Shown: piece after piece, positions 7,841 through 16,193 of the stretch
How the letters are laid out: the number at the start of each line of letters is the position of its first letter
Position numbering within the stretch: the first letter of the stretch is position 1
Source: an uncultured Rhodospirillales bacterium
Lineage (GTDB): Bacteria > Pseudomonadota > Alphaproteobacteria > ATCC43930 > CGMCC-115725
Direction of reading: 5' to 3'
Assembly: GCA_903828515.1 (NCBI GenBank)
Contig: CAIKMD010000007.1
Location: 806,001-870,000, forward strand
Length of the DNA: 64,000 nucleotides
Translations under genes and position numbers: made by a program
The notes under the pieces: generated by a model
What the model saw: the letters and a program-made list of their open reading frames with translations, nothing else
What the model was told of the DNA's origin: nothing
The model's database searches: none

Positions 7841-9550
7841 ATGCCGCTCGGTCTGAGCGGTCGCCTGGTTCTCGGGCTCGGCATCGTCGCGGCGGTCTAT
7901 CTGATCTCGGCACCGCTGGCGATGTTGCTGATCGCGGCGTTTCGCGGCCCCAAGGATCTGTTGCCGTTCGAGCCGGGCGCGCATTGGACCTTCGATAACC
8001 TGATCGCGGTCTATGTCGATCGCAGTCTCTACGTCACCATCATTCCGAACACGGTCGTCTTCGTTGCCGGCGCGGTGGCGCTGGGTTTCATCGTCGCCTT
8101 CGTGCTTGCCTGGCTGGTCGAGCGTACCGATCTGCCGCTGCGCAACGAAATCTTCACCGCCATTCTTTTTCCGTTGCTGGTGCCGGGCGTCGTGCTCGCC
8201 ATCGCCTGGATCGATCTGCTGGGGCCGCGCGCGGGCTGGCTCAATGTCGTCATGCGCGCGACGTTCGGATTGTCGGGCGAGGGCCCGGTCAATCTCTTTT
8301 CGATGTCCGGCATGATTCTCGTTCAGGGCACGGCGCTGGTGCCGTTCGTGTTCCTGCTGTTGTCGGCGGCGCTTCGGGCGATGAACCCCGCGCTCGAAGA
8401 GGCGAGCAGCATGGCGGGTGCGTCGCCCGCCGCGACGTTCTTCCGCGTCACCTTGCCGGTGCTGCGGCCGGGTATCCTCGCGCCGCTGATTCTGGCGACC
8501 CTCGTCGTCCTCGAGCAGTTCGAACTGCCGCTGGTGATCGGCCTGCCGGCCCGCATCAATGTCTTCAGCACGCGAATCTATTACGAGCTCAATCCCGACA
8601 GCAATTTGCCGGCCTATGGGCGCGCGGCGGCGGTGGCCTTGCCGTTTCTCGCCGCCGGGATCGTCCTGCTCGCGATCTATAACCGCTTGATCGCGCGGTC
8701 GGAGCGTTTCACCACGGTTGCCGGCAAGGCCTATCGCCCGTCGCGCCTGCCGCTGGGGCGCTGGAAATATCCGGCACTGGCATTAGTCGCGTTCTATCTT
8801 TTGTTGGCGGTGGTGCTGCCGTTGACGGTGCTGGTGTGGACCAGCGTGTTCGGGTTTCAATCCGCTGCCGCCGGCACCTTCCTGCCACATGCGAGTTTCG
8901 ATGCTTATGCGCGACTCTTTGCCGACGCGACGTTCCGGCTCGCCGTGGGCAATACGTTCCTGGTCGCCGGAATCAGCGCCGCCGCGGTGACGGCGATCGG
9001 CGCGATCCTCGCCTGGGTGGTCCTGCGCACGAAAATCCCGGGCCGCGCCGCGCTCGATTTCCTGAGCTTCCTGTCGCTGGGCATTCCCTCGGTGATCGCT
9101 GGCCTCGCGGCGCTGCTGCTCTATCTCGCGTTGCCGATCGGGGTTTACGGCACGGTATGGGTTCTGGTGCTGGCCTATTGCTATCGCTTGGCGGTGGCGA
9201 CGCGGCTGGCGCGCGCGGGCCTGACGCAATTGCACACAGAACTGGAAGAAGCGGCGGCGGCTTCGGGGGCCGGGTGGTCCGGCACGATCCGGTGCATCGT
9301 GTTGCCGCTGCTGGCGCCGTCGCTCACGGCGAGCTTCGTCCTGCTCTTCATCATCGGGTTTCGCGAGTTCACCCTGCCGGTGCTGTTGCAGAGCCAGGAC
9401 AACATCGTCCTGAGCGTCATCATGTGGAACCTCTTCGTCGCTAACAAGGCGACCGATGCTGCGGCCGTGGGCACGCTGATCCTGATCGCAGTCGCGCCGG
9501 TGATTTTTTTCGGCCGCCGTGCGCTGGCCGGGCGCGACGGGCGGGGCTAA
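7841..9550 (+). CDS. Fused ABC transporter permease (FbpB/ThiP-like, two modules)
   Basis: The 569-residue polytopic protein has two tandem permease halves (about 1-285 and 300-565), each with six or so hydrophobic segments. Each half carries an EAA-like loop for ATPase contact: LEEASSMAGASPAATFFRVTLPVLRPG in the first and LEEAAAASGAGWSGTIRCIVLPLLAPS in the second. This double-permease layout is standard for the iron(III)/thiamine/putative organic-acid importers of the FbpB class. No ATP-binding subunit is encoded next to it; the next gene is a Rieske oxygenase. The importer must borrow an ATPase from elsewhere in the genome. Confidence 0.9.
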   Translation: MPLGLSGRLVLGLGIVAAVYLISAPLAMLLIAAFRGPKDLLPFEPGAHWTFDNLIAVYVDRSLYVTIIPNTVVFVAGAVALGFIVAFVLAWLVERTDLPLRNEIFTAILFPLLVPGVVLAIAWIDLLGPRAGWLNVVMRATFGLSGEGPVNLFSMSGMILVQGTALVPFVFLLLSAALRAMNPALEEASSMAGASPAATFFRVTLPVLRPGILAPLILATLVVLEQFELPLVIGLPARINVFSTRIYYELNPDSNLPAYGRAAAVALPFLAAGIVLLAIYNRLIARSERFTTVAGKAYRPSRLPLGRWKYPALALVAFYLLLAVVLPLTVLVWTSVFGFQSAAAGTFLPHASFDAYARLFADATFRLAVGNTFLVAGISAAAVTAIGAILAWVVLRTKIPGRAALDFLSFLSLGIPSVIAGLAALLLYLALPIGVYGTVWVLVLAYCYRLAVATRLARAGLTQLHTELEEAAAASGAGWSGTIRCIVLPLLAPSLTASFVLLFIIGFREFTLPVLLQSQDNIVLSVIMWNLFVANKATDAAAVGTLILIAVAPVIFFGRRALAGRDGRG

Positions 9551-9581
9551 TCTTCACACCATCGACGGCCGGGAGGAATGA

Positions 9582-10763
9582 ATGACCCTCATCGACGAAG
9601 GCACCGCTTACGGGCGGCAAAGACAGAGCCACGACGCGGAGATCGCCGAGGTCGGCGCCGGCACGCCGGGCGGCGAATTCATGCGCCGCTATTGGCATCC
9701 GATCGCGCTGTCGGCGAAGGTCGATGCCACGCCGCAAAACGTGCGCATCCTCGGCGAGGATCTGGTCCTCTTTCGCGACCGCAAGGGTCGGCCCGGTCTG
9801 CTCTATCCGCGCTGCGCCCATCGCGGCACCACGCTCTTTTACGGTCGCGTCGAGGATGAGGGCATCCGCTGCTGCTATCACGGCTGGCTGTTCGACGTGA
9901 AAGGCAACTGCCTCGATCAACCCTGCGAACCCGAGAACGGACGGCACAAGGACAAGGTGCGCCAGCCCTGGTATCCGGTCGAAGAACTCTACGGCCTGGT
10001 CTGGGCCTATATGGGGCCGCCGAACAAGAAGCCGGTGCTGACCCGGTGGGATACGCTCGAAAGCGTGAAGCCGGGACAGAAGATCGTCGCCACCGGATCG
10101 AGCCAAGGGGCGGGCGGCGACGATACGGTCGAGATCGTCCCGACCAACTGGCTCAACGATTGGGAAAACATCATGGACCCGTTCCATGTCCCGATCCTTC
10201 ACACGACGTTCAGCGGCGTGCAGTTCGTGCCCGAGATGGGCGTGATGCCGGAGGTGACCTGGGAAACCGCGAGTCACGGCATGCGCTACATCGCTTATCG
10301 CAAGCTCGAAGACGGGCGCGAACTCGACCGCATCACCCAGGCACTCTTTCCGCATACGCGCATCGTGCCCGATATCCGGCTCATCGAAGGCCCGGCGGCC
10401 GGCGTTGGCTGGGTCGTGCCGGTTGATGACACGCATTTCCGCCTCTTCCACGCGCGCAAAGTGCCCGAGGATTTCAAGCCGATCGAAGTTCGCCATTACG
10501 AAGGCCGCAAATGGTCGGAACTCACCGATGCGGAAAAGCAGATGCGGCCCGGCGATTGGGAAGCGCAGGTCGGGCAGGGACCGATCAGCCTGCATTCCGA
10601 GGATCACCTCGTCAGCAGCGACCAGGGCGTGGCGTCGCTGCGCCGCCTGCTGCGCGAGCAAATCCGCACCGTGGCCCAGGGCGGCGATCCGCTCGGCGTT
10701 ACCTTCGATCCGGCGCGAGCCGTCGTGAAAGTCCAAGCCGGCAATTATTACAGGAAGAAATAA
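9582..10763 (+). CDS. Rieske [2Fe-2S] aromatic ring-hydroxylating oxygenase, phthalate dioxygenase-like
   Basis: The 393-residue protein starts at the ATG after GGGAGGAATGA. Rieske cluster ligands are in RCAHRGTT and CCYHGW with the usual 17-residue spacing. The catalytic domain has NDWENIMDPFHVPILHTTFSG, supplying the two iron His residues and the inter-subunit bridging acidic residue. The single-polypeptide alpha-type layout and the opening FMRRYWHPIALS place it with phthalate 4,5-dioxygenase/O-demethylase enzymes. It sits between a permease gene and a MetE-like methyltransferase gene on one strand (10766 begins 2 bp after its stop), suggesting one transcript. The electron-transfer partner is not encoded nearby. 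Confidence 0.9.
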   Translation: MTLIDEGTAYGRQRQSHDAEIAEVGAGTPGGEFMRRYWHPIALSAKVDATPQNVRILGEDLVLFRDRKGRPGLLYPRCAHRGTTLFYGRVEDEGIRCCYHGWLFDVKGNCLDQPCEPENGRHKDKVRQPWYPVEELYGLVWAYMGPPNKKPVLTRWDTLESVKPGQKIVATGSSQGAGGDDTVEIVPTNWLNDWENIMDPFHVPILHTTFSGVQFVPEMGVMPEVTWETASHGMRYIAYRKLEDGRELDRITQALFPHTRIVPDIRLIEGPAAGVGWVVPVDDTHFRLFHARKVPEDFKPIEVRHYEGRKWSELTDAEKQMRPGDWEAQVGQGPISLHSEDHLVSSDQGVASLRRLLREQIRTVAQGGDPLGVTFDPARAVVKVQAGNYYRKK

Positions 10764-10765
10764 TC

Positions 10766-11881
10766 ATGACCCCACCGTTCAAGGCCGACGTGGTCGGAAG
10801 CCTCTTGCGTCCGCAAGCGATCTTCGATGCGCGCGATCAGCACGAAAAAGGCACGCTCTCGGCCGAGGGCCTGCGCAAGGTCGAAAGCGCGGCGATCGAC
10901 GAGGCGGTGGCGATGCAGAAGGCGGTCGGCCTCAAGGTCTGCAGCGACGGTGAGTTCCATCGCCGTCACTGGTTCCTCGATTTCCTCGAAAAGATCGACG
11001 GCGTCGAGGTCGCGGGCGGGCTCGCGGTGAAATTCCAGAACGAGAAGGGCGAGATCGAATTCGCGCCGCCGCGTTTCGAGATTCATAGCCGCATGAAACG
11101 CTCGCGTAGCCTCTCGGTCGATGATTTCGTCGACCTGAAAGGCATCGCGGCGAAATACGGTCTGATGCCGAAACAGCCGATTCCGTCGCCGACCATTCTC
11201 CACTTCCGCGGCGGCCGGAAAGCGATCGACAGCAAGGTCTATCCCGATCTCGACGCGTTCATCAGCGACCTCGTCGCGGTCTATCGTGAGGAGATCAAGG
11301 CGCTCTACGACGCGGGTTGCCGGTATCTGCAGATCGACGAGACCAACCTGCCCTATCTCTGCGATCCGAAGCTCAGGGACAACGCGCGCCAGATGGGCGA
11401 GGACCCGGACAAGCTGCCCGAGTTCTATGCCAAGCTGTTGAACGACATCCTGCGCGGCAAGCCCGCCGACCTCACCGTGTGCATGCATATGTGCCGCGGC
11501 AATCACGAAAGCGCCTGGGTTGCCGAAGGCGGCTATGACCGCGTCGCCGAGATCGTGTTCGGCGAGATCGCGCTTGACGGGTATTTCCTCGAATACGACA
11601 GCCCGCGCGCCGGCAGCTTCGAGCCGCTGCGCTATCTCTCGAAGAACAAGGTCGCGGTGTTGGGGCTCGTGACGACGAAGAAGGGCACGCTCGAAACGAA
11701 AGACGATCTCAAACGTCGGATCGACGAGGCGGCCAAGTTCGCGCCGCTCGACCGGCTGGCGCTCTCGCCGCAATGCGGCTTCGCCAGCACGATCAAGGGC
11801 AACGCGCTCACCGTCGATGAAGAAAAGGCGAAACTCGCGCTGATCGTCGAGACCGCGCGCGAGGTGTGGGGGACGGCCTAG
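10766..11881 (+). CDS. Cobalamin-independent methionine synthase (MetE C-terminal) family protein
   Basis: The 371-residue protein corresponds only to the catalytic C-terminal barrel of MetE (the full enzyme is about 750 residues). The zinc ligands are all visible: H-x-C in CMHMCRGN, an acidic ligand in LEYDSPRAG and the last Cys in LSPQCGF. Substrate-site features include DVVGSLLRP at the start and LQIDETNLPY. Such short core proteins transfer methyl groups to thiols from various donors and are not necessarily methionine synthases. It begins 2 bp after the Rieske oxygenase stop codon, so the pair is probably co-translated. A role in handling the methyl group of a methoxylated substrate is possible but only inferred. 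Confidence 0.88.
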   Translation: MTPPFKADVVGSLLRPQAIFDARDQHEKGTLSAEGLRKVESAAIDEAVAMQKAVGLKVCSDGEFHRRHWFLDFLEKIDGVEVAGGLAVKFQNEKGEIEFAPPRFEIHSRMKRSRSLSVDDFVDLKGIAAKYGLMPKQPIPSPTILHFRGGRKAIDSKVYPDLDAFISDLVAVYREEIKALYDAGCRYLQIDETNLPYLCDPKLRDNARQMGEDPDKLPEFYAKLLNDILRGKPADLTVCMHMCRGNHESAWVAEGGYDRVAEIVFGEIALDGYFLEYDSPRAGSFEPLRYLSKNKVAVLGLVTTKKGTLETKDDLKRRIDEAAKFAPLDRLALSPQCGFASTIKGNALTVDEEKAKLALIVETAREVWGTA

Positions 11882-11884
11882 CCG

Positions 11885-13072
11885 CTACTTCTTTAGCGGT
11901 TCGCCGCCCGGCTTCGAGAGCCACGTCCACGCCTTGTTCTTCGCGTCATAGGTCGTGACCGTCGAGGCTTCGGGGCCGAGGCCGCGCTGCGGGTATTTCT
12001 TGAAGTCGTAGATCCCGTCGACGCCGGCAAAGCCGGTGAGGTTCGAGATGTAGTCCTTCACTTGCGCGGCGGTGGCGTCGGGGCCGAGTTGACGCAGGGC
12101 GGCAACCACGATCAGGCCGGCATCCCACGAGGTCGCGACCATGTTGTCGGCCTTGAGGTTGCGGTCCTTGAGGATCGCGTACATTTCCTTCTGCGCCTTT
12201 TCCATCGCCGGATCGAGGGTGACGATGCCGTCATGCTCGGGGAAGAGCGCCGAGGCGAGGATGAGTTGCTTCGGCAAAAAGGCTTCCCATTGCGCCATCG
12301 AGGCGAAGGTCTGGTTGCCGCTCGTGGGCGCCGCCGGAATGTCGAGCCCGGCTTGCAGCATGCCGCGGAACACGGTGGCAGCCGGCGCGCCGGTGACCCA
12401 GGCGATCAAGGCCTGCGCGCCCGAGCCTTTGATCTTCTCGATCTGCGCCGAAACGCTGACGTCGGGCGGATTGAAATGCTCGTGGGCGACCTTGGTCATG
12501 ACGCCTTTGTTTTCGGGATAGTCGAGCACCGCGTCGATCGCGCGGTCGCCGTCCTGGCCGCTCGCGTCGGTGGTGTCGAGCACCGCGATTTTGGTCCAGC
12601 CCTTCATCCGGTAATAGCGCATGACCGCCGCGACCTGGTCGACCGAATCGGCGCTCGCCGAAAATGTGTTGGCGCCGGGTTTTGGGTGAATGGCCGGCGA
12701 GAGGCAATACTGCACCGGGCCGTTTTCCATCAGCGGCGCCATGGCGAGGCACATCGCCGCGATGCTCGATCCGAGGATGACAGCCGGATGCGATTGAAGC
12801 GCGTCGGTGGCGAGCTGGACCGAGATTTGCGGGTTGGATTGGTCGTCGCGATAGGTGAAGTGAAGATTGCGGCCCTTGATGCCGCCATCTTTGTTGACGA
12901 CCGCGGCGAGGGCCTCGAGCGTGTCCTTCTGGCCCATCCCGACGAAAGACGCGCCACCGGTCAGCGGCAGGACGACGTTGATGTCGTAATCCGCGGCGAG
13001 TGCGGGCGTCACCAACGATGCCGCGAGCCAGGCCGCACCGAACAGACTTCCCAAGCCGAAAATGTTGCGCAT
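11885..13072 (-). CDS. ABC transporter substrate-binding protein, branched-chain amino-acid (LivJ/Peripla_BP_6) type
   Basis: The 395-residue protein has a signal peptide (MRNIFGLGSLFGAAWLAASLVTPALA) and the opening YDINVVLPLTGGASFVGMGQKD typical of type I periplasmic receptors. Other family markers are NKDGGIKGRNLHFTYRDDQSNPQ and ALIAWVTGAPAATVFRGM. GGGAGGAACGACG precedes the ATG. These receptors bind amino acids, amides or aromatic acids and work with LivH/M/G/F. No such transporter is adjacent; a LivHM-G-F set without a receptor lies at about 45.5-49 kb. The convergent MetE-like gene ends 3 bp away. Confidence 0.9.
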   Translation of the reverse strand: MRNIFGLGSLFGAAWLAASLVTPALAADYDINVVLPLTGGASFVGMGQKDTLEALAAVVNKDGGIKGRNLHFTYRDDQSNPQISVQLATDALQSHPAVILGSSIAAMCLAMAPLMENGPVQYCLSPAIHPKPGANTFSASADSVDQVAAVMRYYRMKGWTKIAVLDTTDASGQDGDRAIDAVLDYPENKGVMTKVAHEHFNPPDVSVSAQIEKIKGSGAQALIAWVTGAPAATVFRGMLQAGLDIPAAPTSGNQTFASMAQWEAFLPKQLILASALFPEHDGIVTLDPAMEKAQKEMYAILKDRNLKADNMVATSWDAGLIVVAALRQLGPDATAAQVKDYISNLTGFAGVDGIYDFKKYPQRGLGPEASTVTTYDAKNKAWTWLSKPGGEPLKK

Positions 13073-13139
13073 CGTCGTTCCTCCCGGTGATTTTATTCTG
13101 ACGGGAAGTTTAGCACGGATTCAGTGTATCGGAAACAAT

Positions 13140-13895
13140 CTACACGCCCGCGCGCTGCCGTAGAACGGGGTCGCGCGCGCTGACGATCGTGCCGCTCAGA
13201 TCCGCGGCGGCGGCGCTGCACAGATAGTCGATGATCCGCGCGACTTCGGCGGGCGGGCGAATCTCGGCGACGTTGACGTTGCCGGCATTGCCCATGCGGT
13301 TGGCGCGATTGAAGGCGAGCATGTCGGTATCGACGAGGCCCGGCGAGAAGCCGATCACGGTGATGCCGCGCTTCTCGCCTTCCTCGACGGCCAGGATGCG
13401 CGTCGCGATCATCAGCCCGGCTTTGCTCGCGCAATAGGCGCTGCGGCCATAACCCGGATGCTCCGCCGCGCCCGATGTGATGTTGATCACGACGCCGCCG
13501 CGCGGCAGATGCGGCACGGCGTGGTGCATGACATAGATCGGACCCGACAGGTTGACGTCGATCGCGCGCGACCACGCATCCGGATCGGCATCGACGATCG
13601 CGGCGATCGGCTCGATCGTGCCGGCATTGTTGATGACGATACCGATTCCGCCTAATTCCTTCACGGCCCGTGCGACGGCTTGTGCCACCGATTTTGCGTC
13701 GCCGACATCGCAGGGAATGGCGACGGCGTTGCCGCCTGCCGCGTTGATCTCACGCGCCAGTTGCTCGGTCGCTTCGGCGCCGCGTGCGACCAGCGCGAGC
13801 GGATGGCCTTTGCCGGCGAAATGCCGTGCGGTGGCGGCGCCGATGCCGCGGCTGGCGCCGGTGAGAAAAACCGGCAAGGGCTTCGGGTCGGTCAT
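13140..13895 (-). CDS. Short-chain dehydrogenase/reductase (SDR)
   Basis: The 251-residue classical SDR starts at the ATG ending at 13895, 8 bp after AGGGGAG. It has the dinucleotide-binding TGASRGIGAA, the NNAG motif in IVINNAG, the catalytic Ser (NITSGAAEHPG) and the active-site Y-x-x-x-K in AYCASKAG. The intact catalytic set indicates an NAD(P)-dependent alcohol or keto reductase of unknown substrate. It is divergent from the gamma-glutamyltransferase-like gene and lies downstream of the LivJ-type receptor gene on the same strand with a 67-bp gap. Confidence 0.9.
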   Translation of the reverse strand: MTDPKPLPVFLTGASRGIGAATARHFAGKGHPLALVARGAEATEQLAREINAAGGNAVAIPCDVGDAKSVAQAVARAVKELGGIGIVINNAGTIEPIAAIVDADPDAWSRAIDVNLSGPIYVMHHAVPHLPRGGVVINITSGAAEHPGYGRSAYCASKAGLMIATRILAVEEGEKRGITVIGFSPGLVDTDMLAFNRANRMGNAGNVNVAEIRPPAEVARIIDYLCSAAAADLSGTIVSARDPVLRQRAGV

Positions 13896-14005
13896 TTGAT
13901 TTTCTCCCCTGACAGAGATCACGGTTTCGTATCGGCGGTGCCGGGCTTCAAGGCTTGACGCGTTGTGCCTCGCGAGTAAAGGGTAGGAGCGGAGGAAATG
14001 AACCG

Positions 14006-15610
14006 ATGGCAAGCGACGCGACACAGCAATTGAAATCCGGCCGCGCGGGTATTTCGCTCCGCGAGCCGCGCTCCCCGGTTTATGGCAGCCGCGCCATGAT
14101 CGTTTCGGGTCATCAGACCGCCAGCCTCGCCGGCATCGGCATGCATCGCCGCGGCGGCAGCGCGGTGGACGCGATGATCGCGGCTTCGGCCACGCTCGCG
14201 GTCGTCCTTGGCCACGCGACCTCGCTCGGTGGCGATTGCTTCATGCTCTATCACGACGCGGCGAGCGGTCGTGTCTTCGGTCTCAATGCATCGGGCGTGG
14301 CGCCACAAGGGGCGACGCCCGAACGTTTCGCCGACGGCATGAAGGGTCAGGGCCCTTTGGCGCCGGTCGTGCCGGGGCTGGTCCGCGCCTGGGAGGCCAT
14401 GCACCGCCGCTTCGGCCATTTGCCGTGGAGCGAACTTTTCACCGAGGCGATCGAACTTGCCGAAGGCCATCCGATTTCCGCGGTTCTGGCGCAACGCATC
14501 GCCGATAGCCGCGCCACGCTCGCGGCCGATCCGGGCTGCGCCCAGCTCTATCTGCCGGGCGGTCGGCCGGTCGCTGCCGGCGAAACCCTGCGTCAGCCGG
14601 CACTGGCGGCGACGCTGCGGCGGATCGCCAACGAAGGCGCCGAGGGATTCTATCAGGGCGAAACCGCGCGCAGCATCGCATCCTACATGGCCGAGCGCGG
14701 CGGACTTATGACCGCCGCCGATCTCGCTTCCTACGCGCCGCTGTGGGTCGAGCCCGCATCGACCAATTATCGCGGCCATCGCGTGCTGGTCATGCCGCCG
14801 AATTCCTACGGCGTCCTGTTGCTGATGCAATTGAATGGATTGAAGGCGCTCGAACGTCCCGCGCTGATTGCCGATCCGGCGCGGCGCATGGGATATCAGA
14901 TGCGGGCGATGAAAGCCGCATTCGAGAATGGCGTGCCCTTGATCGCCGATCCGCGTGCGATGCCCGACGCGCTCGATCAAGCCCTGTCGCCGTCGATGAC
15001 CGAGGCGCTGCAACAGGCCGTGATGGGGCCGGGGCCGCAGCCGCGCATTTCCGACCGCGCGGGTACGTCGTGCCTGATGGTCGCCGATGCCGCCGGCAAC
15101 GCGGTCTGCGTCGTGCAAAGCGTCTTCGGCGTTTTCGGCAGTTTCTTCCGCGATCCCGGCACGGGCATTCTGTTCAACAACCGGATGGCCGGCTTCACCC
15201 ATGCGCCGGGCAAGCCGAACAGCGTGGCACCCGGCAAGCGCCCGGCGCATACGCTCTGTCCGATCATGGTGCAACGCGACGGACGCCTGCGCTACGTGCT
15301 GGCGAGTCCCGGCGGCCTCAGTCAGACGGTGACCAACACGCAAGTGCTCGGCCGGCTCATCGATGACGGGCTCGATGTTGCCGCCGCGGTCGAGGCGCCA
15401 CGCTGGTGCAACTCGTCGAGCGGCGAATGCCTGCTGGAGCCCGAATTGCCCGAATCGTTCCTGCCGGTGCTTCAGGCGATGGGGCACGAGGCACGCCGCG
15501 CCGAGGATGGATTTTATTACGGCTCGGCCAAGGCGATTGAAATCCTGCCCTCGGGCAATTTCGCCGGCGCCGCCGATCACCGCCGCGAGGCGTTCGCTTT
15601 AGGCTATTGA
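14006..15610 (+). CDS. Gamma-glutamyltransferase-family Ntn hydrolase
   Basis: I start the 534-residue product at the ATG at 14006, just after GGAGGAAATGAACCG. It has GGT-family landmarks: SGHQTASLAGIGMHRRGGSAVDA, GGDCFMLYHD and, near the C-terminus, SPGGLSQTVTNTQVL. The nucleophile region is RAGTSCLMVAD, with Thr354 aligning to the autocatalytic Thr; the flanking T-T-H of classical enzymes is changed to T-S-C. No signal peptide is evident, unlike periplasmic GGT, which points to the cytoplasmic YwrD-like branch often placed with amide or acyl-amino-acid hydrolases. Processing into two subunits at Thr354 is expected if the residue is active. Confidence 0.87.
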   Translation: MASDATQQLKSGRAGISLREPRSPVYGSRAMIVSGHQTASLAGIGMHRRGGSAVDAMIAASATLAVVLGHATSLGGDCFMLYHDAASGRVFGLNASGVAPQGATPERFADGMKGQGPLAPVVPGLVRAWEAMHRRFGHLPWSELFTEAIELAEGHPISAVLAQRIADSRATLAADPGCAQLYLPGGRPVAAGETLRQPALAATLRRIANEGAEGFYQGETARSIASYMAERGGLMTAADLASYAPLWVEPASTNYRGHRVLVMPPNSYGVLLLMQLNGLKALERPALIADPARRMGYQMRAMKAAFENGVPLIADPRAMPDALDQALSPSMTEALQQAVMGPGPQPRISDRAGTSCLMVADAAGNAVCVVQSVFGVFGSFFRDPGTGILFNNRMAGFTHAPGKPNSVAPGKRPAHTLCPIMVQRDGRLRYVLASPGGLSQTVTNTQVLGRLIDDGLDVAAAVEAPRWCNSSSGECLLEPELPESFLPVLQAMGHEARRAEDGFYYGSAKAIEILPSGNFAGAADHRREAFALGY

Positions 15611-15620
15611 GCAGAAAAAT

Positions 15621-15754
15621 CCCTCTCCGCGCTTGCGGGGAGAGGGAGGGCCCATTGCAAAGCAATGGGAGGGTGAGGTGTCATTGAATAGCGTCGCCGC
15701 CCACCTCATCCGCTCACGATGCTCGCACCCTCTCCCCCCAATGGGTGGAGAGGG
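15621..15754. repeat. Intergenic palindromic repeat cluster (three nested hairpins)
   Basis: The gap between two convergent genes holds CCCTCTCC...GGAGAGGG (15621-15646), CCCATTGC-aaa-GCAATGGG (15651-15669), a GGTGAGGTG/CCACCTCATC pair and a second CCCTCTCC...GGAGAGGG (15728-15754). This composite pattern resembles the mobile REP-like intergenic palindromes common in alphaproteobacteria. Copy number elsewhere cannot be seen here. Confidence 0.75.
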
Positions 15755-15765
15755 TTTTCTTTTTT
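15728..15765 (+). terminator. Rho-independent terminator of the gamma-glutamyltransferase gene
   Basis: The stem CCCTCTCC/GGAGAGGG is closed by an 11-base loop and followed by TTTTCTTTTTT. It lies 118 bp after the upstream stop codon, is the last hairpin of the repeat cluster, and ends against the convergent GlcG-type gene. Confidence 0.65.
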
Positions 15766-16162
15766 AGCCGAGCGCGGCGATGCCGGCGCTGGCGACCTGC
15801 TCGTCTTCGTGGGACTGGACGCCCGAGACGCCGATCGCGCCGACGCATTCGCCCTGGACGAGGATCGGCATGCCGCCCTGGATCGGCAGGATGTCGGGGA
15901 AGAGCAGGAAGGCCGGACGGTCTTTGATGCGGTCTTCCATCATCTTGCTGGGACGACCCATCATCGAGGCGGTGCGCGCCTTGCCCAGCGCGACGGTCGA
16001 GGTGACGCGGCCGGCACCCTCGATCCGCTCGAACGCCCAGAGGTAACCGGCGTCGTCGACGATCGCGATGCCGACTTTCCAGTTGTTCTTGGCGGCCTCG
16101 GCCTTGCAGGCGGCCATCATCTTCTGGACATCGTCGGCGGTCAGTGTCGGTTTGCTGCGCAT
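15764..16162 (-). CDS. GlcG/HbpS (DUF336) family protein
   Basis: The 132-residue single-domain protein opens with LTADDVQKMMAACKAEAAKNNWKVGIAIVDDAGY and ends with QGECVGAIGVSGVQSHEDEQVASAGI, the diagnostic start and end of the GlcG/HbpS fold. No signal peptide is present, so it is cytoplasmic. Relatives bind haem or corrinoids, and some act as small accessory proteins in catabolic clusters (glycolate and diol use). GAGGGGA lies 5-6 bp before the ATG. It is flanked by a GGT-like gene (convergent) and a zinc-ribbon membrane protein gene on the same strand. Confidence 0.88.
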   Translation of the reverse strand: MRSKPTLTADDVQKMMAACKAEAAKNNWKVGIAIVDDAGYLWAFERIEGAGRVTSTVALGKARTASMMGRPSKMMEDRIKDRPAFLLFPDILPIQGGMPILVQGECVGAIGVSGVQSHEDEQVASAGIAALG

Positions 16163-16193
16163 GAAATCCCCTCTGCGTTCGTGGTTCGGTTTC

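Noticed and set aside
13919-15580. 553-codon open frame on the minus strand
   Set aside because: Antisense to the gamma-glutamyltransferase-like gene; its translation is Arg/His-rich with no recognisable domain.
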